A DNA stretch of 64,000 nucleotides, from assembly GCA_905178155.1 (NCBI GenBank), contig CAJINV010000003.1, forward strand, positions 10,984,388 to 11,048,387. The letters run 5' to 3'. Positions 1-11,068 of the stretch are shown here, one piece after another (position 1 is the first letter of the stretch; the number at the start of each line of letters is the position of its first letter). This DNA comes from Amoebophrya sp. A120 (lineage: Eukaryota; Sar; Dinophyceae; Syndiniales; Amoebophryaceae). Both the position numbers and the translations under genes were made by a program. The notes beneath the pieces were generated by a model that searched no databases, was not told the origin of the DNA, and saw nothing but the letters and a program-made list of their open reading frames with translations.

Positions 1-180
1 GAGCACGGGGAAAGCGGGAAGCACGGGGAAAGCGGGAAGCACGGGGAAGGCATTGGGCGCGGGGAAAACGGGAAGCAGGGGGGAGGCGCAAAGCAGGGGG
101 AAGGCGGGAAGCACGGGGAAAGCGGGAAGCAGCACGGGGAAAGCGGGAAGCACGGGGAAGGCGGGCGCGAGGCACGGGGG
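1..180. repeat. GC-rich 18-bp minisatellite
   Basis: An imperfect tandem array with an 18-bp unit close to AGCACGGGGAAAGCGGGA, broken by a few short insertions and substitutions. It runs off the left edge of the window. The reading frame across it (53-436) is a repeat-driven frame rich in Gly, Ser, Thr and Lys and is not supported as a gene. Confidence 0.85.
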
Positions 181-960
181 GCGGGGAGGGCCGGGAAGCA
201 TCGGCCCAAGGGGGCAGCCGCGCCCCAGCCAACAAGCACCAGGCCCGCAGGCGAGCAGCTGCCCACCACCCTCCCCCCGCGCCCTCCCTCTGTTCGCGGG
301 GGGACTGGAAGAGGCCACCACCGCCCGCCTCTCTGCCTGCCCGCCTCTCTTGGATCGAGGCTCGCTCGCTCGCTGCGCTCGAGGGGGGGCGGGGGCGGAA
401 CAGATTGCGCGCAAGCTAGCGCATGGGGCGCCGTAGCTGTCCGGGGGTGCGGGGGGAGGGTGGTGGGCCCCTGCGCCCGGAAAGAACTGAATGCCCTGCC
501 CCGGCGCCCGTCCTCGCTGGCTCTACCCAAGCGCGCGACAGGGGCCCAAGCGAGCCCTTGCCCGGCATGGCCGCGCGAAAGAAGGGCGGGTGGGCACCAA
601 GGCGCGCAGGAGCAGGGCGCGCCGGCAGGCGCAGGCGTCACAGACGGGCCACAAAGCAGACGCGCGGGCGGGGCGTGACGCGCGCGCCAGAGCCGCGCAT
701 AGCGCGGGCTGTTCTCCTGCTTCCTGCCTTCCCCCGCCCACTGGCACCCGCCCGCTTCCGCGCTTTGCGTTGTTGGGCCTAAGGCTTGCCGCCTCAGAAG
801 CGCGGGCCCAATACGGGCGGGGTCCTCGCGCCCACACAACGACGGGAACCACGGGCGCCAGAGGCTTGGGCTTGGCCCCGCCTTGCATCAAATTTTTTTT
901 CCCTTGCCCCCCCTCTGGCGTTTTTCTTTCCCCCCTGTCAACTCGTTCACCCTCCCACTG
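181..960. other. GC-rich tract without a supported gene
   Basis: Very GC-rich DNA with overlapping open frames on both strands, as expected from composition alone. None shows a recognisable domain. It ends abruptly near 890-960 in T-rich and C-rich runs, after which base composition drops to the AT-richer intergenic style of the rest of the window. It may be the end of a GC-rich repeat like those at 45000-46100 and 59600-60850, but no shared ends were found. Confidence 0.5.
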
Positions 961-1567
961 CGCGACATAAGCTGCGACCTTGTAAAGAGGTCCAATTTGT
1001 TGCAAGAATGCTGGACATCACCAATAATGTTGTGACATTTATTTGCTACATTGGAAGTAGAAGCAGTGCGAACGCGAAATTTTTGCAGTGAATACGCAAT
1101 TTGGAGAACCCGGCACGCCTCGATGGCGCATCGCATGATCGGAATCAAAATTGGCATATCAAACAAAAAAAGTAGTCATCAATGTTAACGGTTTTTCTTT
1201 TTCCACATTGCAGCCTCCATGCATTACTTCCATGCATACAAATTTGGGCCCCTTTTCTGGTGCGTTACTGCCTCTTCACAAATTCCGTTAACATTAACGC
1301 TTTTTCCTGTCATATGGCACTGGAGGCACATCAGGCGTGGAGTACTTGAATCGGGTAAAGCTTAACTTTTAAATGCCTCCTGCTGCTCTCACTTTCATTT
1401 ATGTCGTCCACTTGAAAGTCCATGTTTTGCTTCGTGTTTCGTGATGCGCCGAAAAAGAGACGATACCTCCATGCGCCAGCTTGTTGTATTAATTGAGTAA
1501 AATGATAGCAGCCTGGAAAATCATCCTAAATGTTGAAATTGAAGAAAATCTATGCGTACTATGACAG
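961..1567. other. Intergenic or intronic, AT-richer
   Basis: No gene seen. It contains two related motifs around 1183-1195 and 1287-1300 (GTTAACG followed by a T-rich run, and a near copy), too short to interpret. It probably lies between upstream exons and the exon at 1568. Confidence 0.4.
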
Positions 1568-1990
1568 GCCGCCACAGAAAACAAAGCGTTCAAAGATTTG
1601 TGGAGCTTGTCAACCTACCTGGTCCCGGCCTCCGCTCTTCCGGAGCTTCCGCGGGACCTGCGCTACCGCATCGGGTTTCTTCATGATTACCTCGTGAACG
1701 AAGCTCCCTCCCCGCAGTTCTCGCCGCTGGTGAATTGCAAGAACCTGCGACGGATGACTGAGCAAGAGGATAGTGCCCCCTCTAGGCCAGGGGGAGGAGG
1801 GTCTGTGGAGTTTTCCCCGAGCTCACGAGAGTTCAGACTAGAGGAAAAGGTCGACCATGCTGGGAACAAAGAACTACTACAACCTAAGAGCGGTTTTCTT
1901 GAAGATAGTGCGGAACCCGCTCCCGGTCTGGGAGAATCTGAAAATGACGAGCTTGCAAACATGGGCGGATGTCCCTTCAGGCGGTATTGA
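1568..1990 (+). CDS. Orphan exon of an unrecognised protein
   Basis: An open frame begins directly after an acceptor-like ACAG at 1564-1567 and runs to a TGA at 1988-1990, about 140 codons. The first half is compositionally ordinary, with hydrophobic and charged residues (for example the stretch PRDLRYRIGFLHDYLVNEA). The second half is rich in Glu, Ser, Gly and Pro. No family was recognised. No upstream ATG exon can be placed, so this looks like the last exon of a gene whose start lies to the left, possibly within or beyond the GC-rich tract. The frame and acceptor are seen; that it is expressed is inference. Confidence 0.35.
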   Translation, partial: AATENKAFKDLWSLSTYLVPASALPELPRDLRYRIGFLHDYLVNEAPSPQFSPLVNCKNLRRMTEQEDSAPSRPGGGGSVEFSPSSREFRLEEKVDHAGNKELLQPKSGFLEDSAEPAPGLGESENDELANMGGCPFRRY

Positions 1991-2520
1991 AAAGAAGAGT
2001 CAGTCTGACGTTGGAAACATACAAAAGTCAATGAACCTGAACAAAGCAGGTGTCATGATTTTCGGGAACGATCACATTGAGAACACAGATCGCGAACCAC
2101 AAGCATTCAATTCATCACGCCGCGGCCACGGCATCAGGCAGGAGCGATGTAGTTGGTCATTGCTGCGGTGACACCAGGTTTATTCCTCTGTTGATGCCCG
2201 CTTTGGTTTACATCGTGTTTACTCGAGGGAGCAAAAGCAAGAATTTGAATTTGCGAGCCAGAATTTGAATTCTGTGTTTTTCGTTCTGCCCTTTGGAAGT
2301 GACGGAAGCGCACTCTTGATCACCCAGCTGGCGTTTCGCACTCCGAGAGGCGCGATCATCTGTATCCGAGAGCATTTGAACGGAGTGCGGCAGACAAGAA
2401 TCAAGTTGCCTGCTCTTCTTGAGGTTGAGTCTGAGTGTGGTTGGAGCTGAAAAGGGACTGTCTGCACAGTCAGTATCTATTGCTCGTTGTATCCTCTGAA
2501 ATAAAGCAAGAGAAGAAAAG
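1991..2520. other. Intergenic region upstream of IFT81
   Basis: About 530 bp separates the orphan exon from the IFT81 start. Short open frames at 1857-2171 and 2265-2450 have no coding character. The sequence just before the ATG is purine-rich (AATAAAGC then AAGAGAAGAAAAG). No TATA-type promoter could be defined, and core promoters in this lineage are not well known. Confidence 0.45.
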
Positions 2521-5500
2521 ATGGCGACCCAGTTAAAGCAGATCGTTGAGCTGCTGAATGCGGAGCCCTTTCATGCCGATTTGTCCCTCGTCGCCTTTGA
2601 CGAGAAGGATGGCGTGGAGCTGCTCGAAGTGCTCAAGAAAGTGCTCGCGCATCTTGACAGTAAAAAAATCGAGGAGCAGCTTTTCTTGTGCTGGTTGCAG
2701 TTTATTGTTTTTTCGATTTCGTTGTACCACAGCATATTGATTTGCGTTTACTTTTTACGTCATACATCATACGTTTGTCATGAAGATGAAGAAATGTTGA
2801 CAATGAATAAAAAAACAGTATTTTTTGCTCCTGTGCAGGTTCTGGAAAGTTCGAGGTGGACTTGCGAGAGGAGACGCCGGAAGGGATGTGCCAGCGATTT
2901 ACAGAGTACCTGCACCTCCTGGGCTACCAGTGCAACTACGACATGGAATTTCAGCAGGGATTGATGCTCGGCGAAAAGCGCGTGGTAAACGGTATCCTCT
3001 GGTGGCTGTTGACAAACCTGGAGAGCCTGAAGAAACGCAGCTTCCTGGCGCATTTTTGTGTGAATCTCGAAGTCCCAGAAGAAATTCTCCGGGATGAGTC
3101 CGTCTTTGAACTGTAAGCGCCCTCCACTTACTGGTCTTCTCTTCATCTTCACGTGGCTGGAAAGACTGCTGTGTCACCACGATGTTTTCTCCTTGTTATG
3201 AAAATCAAATGGGTTTGTTTCGTTTTTCGTTTTCGTACAGGGTGCTGTCTTAGACGACAGGACCTTTAAGAGCGCAAAGGTGCTTGCTCAATATTGTGAT
3301 TTCTCAACATCATAAGTAATGCAGCGACGTACAGCACCGACAACATACGACCACGGTCATCATCTTTCAGGTATCAAGCGTACAAGGAGCTTCAGTCACA
3401 GTTTAAGACCACCCACGCCCACTTGGAGCAGCTGCGCGCGCAGAAACAGCACCCTGGCGACTTGCAGTATGGCGTTCTCAACGACCGTTTCAGTCTCAAC
3501 TGGTACATGATTAATTTGCCATGCAAGGATTTGGCAAAAGTGCAAGGCGGAAGATTGCGCCTTTTGCATTTTACAAGTTTGACGCAGATTATGACGCTAT
3601 CTAGTGCGGCGAGAACTTGTCACGTGAAGCTAGCAGCTTGATCCTGTCGATATGTGTTGCAATTTTGCATGACGTCGAATCCACTATACAGCCGAGAGTG
3701 TAACGGTTGAGAACGTCGCCATATGCAGAGAGAAGTCCAGCAACTTGCAGCGGAGTCCGACCAGTTGACCCAGAAAATTGGGTCCTTTCGCCAGAAATCC
3801 TCGAACACGGCCGGGTTTCAGAATCTACTGCACATCACGTCGTTATGGATGCGTCAGGCTTTGGAAATTGCCAAATAAATAAATGGAAATATTAATGATC
3901 TGTCAAAGCGATAACAGCTCCTGGAGGGCCGCCAGAACCAGTAATTTCTAACTCACTCATAACATCAGACTCGGGTGCAGGAGCTGGACCTTCTTCTATA
4001 AATAGAATCATTTTTATTTTCATGCTGTTTGCCTTTGCGCGAACTACAACCAGATGAACGAAGCCGGATCATTCTGTGCTCTTGGAGAACAGCGCCCTTC
4101 GTAACCCTCTGCAGGCTCACAACCTGCTTTACTTGTCTCCTTTACAACGAAGACACTTTATTTGTGTCGTGTGCTCCCATTTTAGATACGCATTATCCAT
4201 GTTGTTGATTTGTAACCAACGGCCTGAGGCTCCGATAGTCGCTGCTACGAAAAGAACAGGAGGAAGAAGCCAGGCTCACGGACCGACTGGTCGAGCAGAA
4301 GATTGCGCTGGAACAGACCGAGCATTTGTTTCTGGAAAAGTCCCGGCGTGTGCATGAGCTACGGCAAGCTCAGGCGTCAGAGCCGTCTAACAGCGCGGAG
4401 GCGATGTTGAAGGTACTCCGCATTGAGACGCAGCGCAACAAAGATGCCGAAGCGCGGCTGCTGCGGGAGCGAGAGGAAAAGCTAAAGCGGATGCAAGTGA
4501 TTGAGATCTCCCTACAAGAGCCAGCCGCAACGCAGAGCATGGTGATGGAAGTGCAAACGGAATGCGCGCACATGGAGCAGCAATGCGAGCACCTGGAGGC
4601 GCAGCTGGAAAGTCAGAATGCCACCGACTCCAAGCTCACTGTGTACAAGCAGCAAGCTATGCATTTTGCAATACTCGTCTCCATTGCGCCATCGCACAAC
4701 TTAGTGGAAATCGGAATCGCATATGCATAGACCGCAATGCAGGAGCTTTCGATTTTGTTATCAAGATGATTTAAGTTGCACTTGCACAAAAAAGGTCTCA
4801 CTGAGACCAGGTAAACAAGGACTGAGTCAGTTCTACTGCAATACAGAGTAGAACTGAGTCAGTTCTACTCTGTATTGCAATTCACTATTCGAGTGCGATT
4901 CTTTTCTCGCACGGGATACAGGCAAGCTTAGTGCAAAAGAAAAAGGATATGGTCCAGGGGGAGCTGCAAAAATTGGTAGAGGAAAGGGACGCTCTGGCAC
5001 AGCAGATCGCACAAAAGGAAAAAGAGTACTACTTGATCTTACTAACTTCATCCAAACATAACTTACTTGATTTTTGGAGTATTGATGCGCGGCTGATTCT
5101 TTCTTCAGCAGCGCGACAAGAGATTGCACCCGCTACTTTTGAATTCGCGTGAAATAAACTGCAAGATCTAGTACTTCCAATCTGCACTGGTAGTCGATGT
5201 TGAAAAATCCCATGGATGAACAGGTATGAGGCGAAGCAAGGCCATAAGTTCATGAAGCGCGACGATTTCAAAGCCTACGCAGGAAGCCTTCGGGAAAAGA
5301 GCAACCTCTTTAAGAAGCAGAAAGAAGAGCTGAACGGCTGGAGGAGCGAGGTATTATATGAAACAGAAACTCAAAGAGCACAAAGAACAACCTCTACCTA
5401 CTACATCCATGCACTCGTACACTTGGAAAACTATGTTGTATCTGCAAACGCGACTCTTACTTTAATTTTTCTGAAATGTAGTACTAGTATCGTTTTTGTT

Positions 5501-6876
5501 GGGCATGGGCATCAGCTGACTCTGCTCGGTCCTCGGCAGCTCCTGGAGGTTTGTTCATTGTACTCAAACAAAGAAGAGATCAACCCGCCTCAATATTGAT
5601 ATTCTGAGTTTCGGAACTGAAATATTAGTACCTACATGATAATTCTTCCTCAACGCCAGGTAGCGGTCCTAACGCGGACGCTGCAGATACTTAACGCTCA
5701 GCACCCGCTTCCAGCCGATGTGCGACAGAACGAAGCGGCGATCGCTATGGCTTTCTCAAACGTTGCACTGCTTGCTGTCGCTTCAGTTTTGCTTGATTTG
5801 TCCCACAGAAGCGGAACGTTCTGTGTCCCATTCTGCATGAAGAGCGAGGTATTTCTTGCGACACGCTTCCAAGGCTCGGCTCAGTAGCAGGGTTATCTGT
5901 GCCGAGATTGTCATGTTGGAAGCGCGAGCTGCCCCTTTTTGTTTTTGCGAGCAAAAGTTACATCAACGTAAACTCATTGAGAACGCCATAATCGCCGTCA
6001 CGAGTGTGGCGAAAGCGGAAGCAGATTCGGCAAAGGGAAAATCTATGGATGAACTGTCCGACATTATCAAACAGATTACAACGCAACTCCGCGAACAGAA
6101 AAACAAGCTTGCGCCGCAGATCAAGGAGCTCAGGTACAAATTTCAATGAAAGCACAGCCCGTGATCGACGCGGTCGACCTGTTTATACTTTTCTGCGTCC
6201 CCTTTCAACGGGAAAAGGGTACGGGCGGCTAGCTCAACAAATGTCCTCACAAATGCAGATGAAGTCGATCACATCAGAAGAAAGATGAGGCGAGCGGTAG
6301 AAACAACAAAATGACTTTACTGACTCGAAAATTGTATAAATGAGGATGGTGCGGCAGCAATTTGCTGGAGTGGAGCAGCAACATTCGGATTTGAAGGCCA
6401 AGTATGACGAGGCGAAGCTGGCCGTCGACGCGGACCTGAACCGCGTAAACGGCGAGGTGACGAGTATGCAGGAGGAGGTGAACGGCCTGGAGCGGAAGTA
6501 CCACGAACTCCAGACCGACCTGTCCGCGTCGGAAAACCGGCTTGGTCGCGTACACAAGGAAGCCAAGCAGCTCCGGGACGCGCCGCACGTCAGCCTCACA
6601 ACGCAGTACAACAACGCCCTGACGAAGATGGAGCAGCAGTCGCGGGAGCTACGGCAAAAGCAAAAGCACGTCAAGGAGACGCACGAAGAAAGCGTGCAAC
6701 AAAAGCAGATTTTCGCGCAGCTGGAAGCGTTGATGGACATCAAGCTGAAAGTGACCAGCAACTACGAAAATCCAAATACCGGGAATCTCTACGGCGCACA
6801 CTCGGTGGACTACGGCATGCGCCCAGCAATTGACATGTCGCAGGGAACGGTGAATCGCATCGTCATTGGTGATTAG
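2521..6876 (+). CDS. IFT81: Intraflagellar transport protein 81 (IFT81)
   Basis: A core IFT-B subunit that, with IFT74, forms the tubulin-binding module of anterograde trains in cilia. The first exon (2521-2659) and second (2839-3112) give the N-terminal calponin-homology-like domain, with the family pattern LNxEPF near the start and LKKRSFLAHFCVNLEVPEE later. Coiled-coil exons follow: from 3371, from about 3729, about 4240-4655, 4922-5025, 5224-5350, from 5660, about 5950-6133 and 6345-6876. Diagnostic matches to the family include DSKLTVYKQQASL across the 4655/4922 join, FKAYAGSLREKSNLFKKQ, GKSMDELSDIIKQ and the KELR join at 6133/6345. Most joins are GT-AG; one appears to be GC-AG. Ends of the exons near 3502, 3890 and 5700-5850 are uncertain. 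Estimated length is close to the usual 600-680 residues. Presence implies a ciliated stage. Confidence 0.93.
4656..4921 (+). other. GC-AG intron of IFT81 with a perfect palindrome
   Basis: The conserved stretch YKQQASL is split so that exon 5 must end at 4655 and exon 6 must begin at 4922. That makes the intron begin GCTATG and end ACAG. The heptamer GCAAGCT occurs at both borders, so the cut point can slide slightly, but frame fixes it. Inside, 4837-4879 is a perfect 43-bp palindrome (21-bp arms around one G), and 4793-4809 holds a smaller one (GGTCTCA/TGAGACC). Confidence 0.65.
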
Positions 6877-7869
6877 AAGTCGAGCAGTAGTTTCTGCGCA
6901 GATAGATTTTCGCATGTTCTTTTCTGCTCGTGCATCTGAAGAAACGGACCCGAGCTGCACGCTCATCATGCCGCGCGCTTTGCAAGAGCAAGCAAGACCT
7001 GCGGTAAAGCAACCGCATACAGATCGTCGACCGATCATGCATCTTCGGCGAGGTGGTCGCTGTAGTATGTTGGCAGCAACGCAACTGCTTCTCATCCATT
7101 TTGAGCTGCGACACGGTACTTGCGTGTTCGTGTTACGTGCTTTCCTGTGATCTTCATGTTAGCCGGTCAAATCTGAAATGGTCGCTGCGATCGTGTTTTA
7201 CCGTTTCTTTGCCTGCTGTACGGAATCCCTCATCAGTCAGTTTCCCAATATTTAAAATGGTAAAGATGTTTCAGGGTTTAGGCTATCCACATTTGAAATG
7301 GTAAAGATGGGGATGACATGACCCCGTCCTCGGCCGGTCTAGATTTATGTTGGTGTAAAGTGCCTAAGATCTAATAAGATCCACAACGCGAACGCGTTAG
7401 ATCTGTGAGTTCCAGGCTGGTGAACCGGTACCCTTGTCCTCTTGGAACGCGATGTCACATTTCTAAGCGAGCACTCCCATCCTGTGGTCCTCACTAGGTC
7501 TACTTCATCGGGTAGAGAGGAGCTTGATGGTGAGACGGCAATGGCTGAAGTGTTTTTCTATTCTTGCGCGCATAGCTAATTAACGACAAGAGAAAAACAA
7601 AAGATAACCAAACAAAACAAACAGGTAACAATGCCCCTTCCTCAGAAACAAAAACTAGAAAAACAGTTCGCATGCGTGACACTTTTGTATTCCCCCTAAA
7701 ATCTCAAAACTTGACATGTATGTTGGTGCACTATCATACTAGCAACGTATGCTTCGCCTGTAGAAGTGTGAAAAAAAATTAAGTTATTCCGCTAGATCGA
7801 AAAACAAAAAAAAGAACCAGAACAGGAATTCTAAAACTCCTGTTCTGTTTCAGTTGGTGTCGTTCTTTC
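6877..7869. other. Intergenic, no gene seen
   Basis: About 1 kb without a supported gene. A short motif related to AAATGGTAAAGATG recurs at 7255-7268 and 7296-7309. A 27-bp inverted repeat (GAACAGGAATTC ... ACTCCTGTTC) lies at 7821-7848 and could form a small hairpin or terminator-like structure. Confidence 0.5.
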
Positions 7870-8130
7870 TGCCAGGTCGGACTTCGGGTTGGAGTGCCCG
7901 CCATCAGTTCGGTAAATAGCGAACTGATGGCGGGGACCTGGTCGGGCCTCGGGGTGGAGTGCCCGCCATCAGTTCGCTATAGCGCAAGCTGATGGCGGGC
8001 AGCTGGTCGAGCCTCGGGCTGAGGTGCCCGGGGACCGGGTCGGACCTCGGGGTGGGGCGCCCGCCATCAGTTTGCTATATAGCGAATTGATGGCGGGCAG
8101 CTGGTCGAGCCTCGGGTTGGGGCGCCAGCT
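7870..8130. repeat. Three copies of a hairpin-bearing repeat
   Basis: Three units each contain an inverted repeat with arms CCCGCCATCAGTTCGCTAT and its complement, at about 7897-7934, 7962-7999 and 8060-8098. They are separated by linkers with the recurring words CTGGTCGAGCCTCGGG and CCTCGGGGTGG. Mutations in one arm are sometimes not matched in the other. Immediately downstream, 8236-8276 holds a tandem pair of the palindrome AAAAGCTCGAGCTTTT. Function unknown; these could be a dispersed hairpin repeat or part of the 5' flank of the adjacent LINE. Confidence 0.8.
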
Positions 8131-8971
8131 GTTGAAGATTTTGAAAGCCTGAGGCGTCGCATTTTCTGCCAGCGCCGAACACGCTTGCTCTATCCAGCTT
8201 TCACCGCCTTGCTTGCTTTTGCTGTTGCTTGAGCAATTCAAAAGCTCGAGCTTTTAATTCAAAAGCTCGAGCTTTTCAAATTCTGCCGTTGGCGTTCTGC
8301 TGCACGCTTTGCCTTTCTCTTGCTTGCAATTTTCATTTTTTACTTTTAGCTTTTACTTTTTAGTTTTTGTTTTAGCCTTTACCCTCCCGCCAAACCAGAG
8401 GCAAGAAAGGAGAGAAAACCGGCTATGGCTCGGGTTTTCAAGAACAGAAAATGCTGCTCGAGATCACAAGCAAGGCTTCAGAACCTCGGTCGTACATCGT
8501 GACAAATGAGAGATGCTGAGCACAACAGGAAAGAATCGGATTCGAAATCGTACACAGTCGTTAAATCGTTCACCATCGCAGATCGGCAAATCGTAGAGAG
8601 GCAAGCACTCGGTGAGAGAAGGGGACCAGACGCGAAGGAGAGTTTTTCCTTTTCCTTTTATAACCGGGGGCTCCGAAGGCAGCGGAGGTACCGTTTTAGA
8701 ACAGGAGGAGCCGCGAGCGGGGGAAACAGGTGTAGAGAGGCAACCACACCTCTCTGTCGTATTCCTTGCAACAAGCATCTCACACCCATATCGCATGCGC
8801 AGTTCTCGCACGGCGAACCCAGAACTGACCCCACCGTCGCTTCCTTCCTTCGGAGGAACTAGCAAGGAGCTTGAGCATTAGCGTTCTGCTTTGTAATCGA
8901 AATATCACTGAAATTGAAAATAAGTTCTAGAATAATTAGCGATTTTGTTGGTGTTGCAACAGCGTTCGAAA
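8131..8971. other. T-rich flank and putative LINE 5' untranslated region
   Basis: No gene seen. 8318-8395 is a T-rich degenerate tract that includes TTTTAGCCTTTACC and resembles the tract found after the TTTAGCC array at 17374-17435. The sequence from about 8400 to 8971 is more balanced in composition and probably is the LINE 5' UTR. The exact 5' end cannot be set without another copy. Confidence 0.45.
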
Positions 8972-10957
8972 ATGGATTTCGCACAACAGCAGGATTTGGT
9001 CGCGCGGGCGATCCAGGTGATCCAGGACCTGGCACAACAGCAGCCACACTGTGTGTCAGCATCAGGAGCCCGCACGCAACGCCGGCCAACAAACTCAACC
9101 ACATCGAACCAGCAGTACCACCCCACCAATTTTGGAACGGACCTATGGCGCCACCACCAACACCCAAGTACGCACCAGCTCTTCGTGCCACAGCTCCACC
9201 CCTTCTCCTACCCGATTCTCGCACCGGGAGAAGTGCAGACCGACCTTGACAGACGCAATAGAAACAGGCAGCCGGAGCGCTCCCGGGCCCGGGATCACAC
9301 TGCAGCGTCCCGCTCCAGATCGCGCGGCGCTCGACGAGTATCTCGACGCCGCTCCACCTCTCGGGACCGAACTCCGTCCGGGAGGAGGAACGACAAGCAA
9401 CAGCAGCGGGAGCAGGGAAGCGACCGTCGCGAGACAACGCCCACTAACAATGCGTCCACGTATGCCGGGGGAAACAAATGGGTTGCGGAATGGGAGCTGC
9501 GGCACTTCCTGCAGCGCCGGGCAAAGACGGTTTGGATGGCAAACCGCAACGACATGGGACGTTTCCTGTGTGCGGAAGCCTTCCAAAAGTATGGAGTCCG
9601 CCACAAGGATATGAAAAATATCCTGAAGAAGAACATGGCGAAGTTCATCTACGACCACGTCCCAAAAGAACGCTACGGAGAAATGCGGAAGCCTTCCCGG
9701 GTGGCTGAGCGTGTTCGGAGCAGGAGTAGGCGCAGGGCGGAAAACTCCGTGCCGAGGACCACTAAAAGGAAACGAAGCGAAACCCCCGACAAGCCTGCGA
9801 CCCGGGCTAACACTGCTGCTAAGCCCCGGGCGGCGAAAGCGACCGACAAGGAGGGGAAAAAGAAGAAACAGGAGGTGATTGAGTTGTCGTCCTCCTCTAG
9901 CTCCTCGTCTTCTTCTAGTAGTAGCGAATCGGAACAGGCAGCGCCGCCAACTAAGAACAGGCGCAGTCGGGCCCCGGTGTCGGAACAGGAGAGACCAGGC
10001 AGGGGTGACCGGCGACCCCCCGGGACGGAGCGGACACGAGCAGCAACCGAAAAGGCGCATATCAAAGGGGTTACGAAAGAAGACTTAGAGCGCACGATGT
10101 GCGAAATTTCCATCTGGGTAGACGCGCAGGCCATGGGGGCGCACATCAAGAAGAAGCTGCGACTGCAGGGCGGCGAGGCCAAGCAGCTCCTGGGGGAGAC
10201 AGTTGCGAAATGGCAAGAGCGGGCTAGGCTAGCCCACCCACCCTCCGAGGAAGAAATCCGGGATGTCCGCACGAAGCTGCAGACAAACAGGGCCCGGATA
10301 TCAGAAATTGCCACTATCAGCGAATTCACGAACTACCTCGAAGATAGTCTGGCGATCCCGTGGCGCCTCCTAGAGGCGGCGATGAGTCGCCGGGCGACTT
10401 GGGTGTTGCGTGACATCCGGGACGGGCTCTTCGAGGAGGGATCGTGCATCGAGATCCGCGAGTGCGGCAGTAACGGGAATTGCCTGTGCAACAGCCTCTG
10501 CTGGCAGCTTAGCGTGGAGACGAACGGACAAGCCACCTGGACGCCGGACGGACTTCGCAACGCAGTGGCGGACTTCCTTGCAGGCAACCAAGACGCTACC
10601 CATATTGGAGGGCGGACCTTCGAGCAGATTCTTCTGAACGAAGAAAAGCCCGACAACGTCCCTTTCGGCGCAACGTATGCGTACGCCATTGCGAAATTGC
10701 GGGAGCGCCGAAGCTGGGCAGGGGAACTCGAGCTGACCATCGCCTCTCAAATTCTCAAAAAAGATGTCAAGGTGTGGACGCGGTGGCAAAACGCAGAAAC
10801 CGATCAGCAGTATTCCCAGACGGAAGAACATCAGTGCAGCGGCTTCACCACGCTGCCGACGACCGAACTCCGGGCGTCGCGGTATGGAGCCCACGGGGGG
10901 GAGGCGCTAGGACTCTTCTATGACGCCGAACACTGGCGGGCCGCGAAACTAAACTGA
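8972..10957 (+). CDS. LINE ORF1 with OTU-like cysteine protease domain
   Basis: 661 codons from the first in-frame ATG. Residues about 1-130 are Gln- and Pro-rich. About 90-320 is basic and RS-rich, with a serine run followed by an acidic patch near residues 307-325, as expected for an RNA-binding ORF1. The last third (from about 10440) has the hallmarks of an OTU-type cysteine protease: SNGNCLCNSLCWQL, with the nucleophile Cys after GN, the helix WAGELELTIASQILKKDVKV, and a C-terminal EHW giving the catalytic His. The canonical DGNC motif is NGNC here, so the Asp is replaced by Asn. The role in the element is unknown; proteolysis of a readthrough product or removal of ubiquitin from host factors are possibilities only. 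The frame ends with TGA at 10955-10957. Confidence 0.82.
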   Translation: MDFAQQQDLVARAIQVIQDLAQQQPHCVSASGARTQRRPTNSTTSNQQYHPTNFGTDLWRHHQHPSTHQLFVPQLHPFSYPILAPGEVQTDLDRRNRNRQPERSRARDHTAASRSRSRGARRVSRRRSTSRDRTPSGRRNDKQQQREQGSDRRETTPTNNASTYAGGNKWVAEWELRHFLQRRAKTVWMANRNDMGRFLCAEAFQKYGVRHKDMKNILKKNMAKFIYDHVPKERYGEMRKPSRVAERVRSRSRRRAENSVPRTTKRKRSETPDKPATRANTAAKPRAAKATDKEGKKKKQEVIELSSSSSSSSSSSSSESEQAAPPTKNRRSRAPVSEQERPGRGDRRPPGTERTRAATEKAHIKGVTKEDLERTMCEISIWVDAQAMGAHIKKKLRLQGGEAKQLLGETVAKWQERARLAHPPSEEEIRDVRTKLQTNRARISEIATISEFTNYLEDSLAIPWRLLEAAMSRRATWVLRDIRDGLFEEGSCIEIRECGSNGNCLCNSLCWQLSVETNGQATWTPDGLRNAVADFLAGNQDATHIGGRTFEQILLNEEKPDNVPFGATYAYAIAKLRERRSWAGELELTIASQILKKDVKVWTRWQNAETDQQYSQTEEHQCSGFTTLPTTELRASRYGAHGGEALGLFYDAEHWRAAKLN

Positions 10958-11068
10958 CTATTCAAGGAGACGAGGAAGAACGACTCAAACAAGAAGGAGG
11001 GGCACACGGGAGCCAACAAAAAGACGAGAAGTAGAGGCGGAGATGAGAGATGCAACTTTCTACACTTG
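10955..11068 (+). promoter_or_regulatory. Candidate UGA stop-codon readthrough site
   Basis: The ORF1 stop is TGA followed by CTA. From there the same frame stays open for 37 codons into the endonuclease domain of ORF2, and no ATG occurs in that linker. The first in-frame ATG in ORF2 is near 11159, inside the endonuclease fold and after the conserved LNINSL segment. UGA CUA is a known leaky-stop context in animals and viruses. Readthrough in this organism is inferred. Confidence 0.5.

Noticed and set aside
53-436. Gly/Ser/Lys-rich frame at the left edge
   Set aside because: It follows the 18-bp minisatellite period and then GC-rich DNA open in several frames.
7821-7848. Small inverted repeat as a Rho-independent terminator
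   Set aside because: The genome is eukaryotic, so a bacterial terminator is not expected; noted only as a hairpin.
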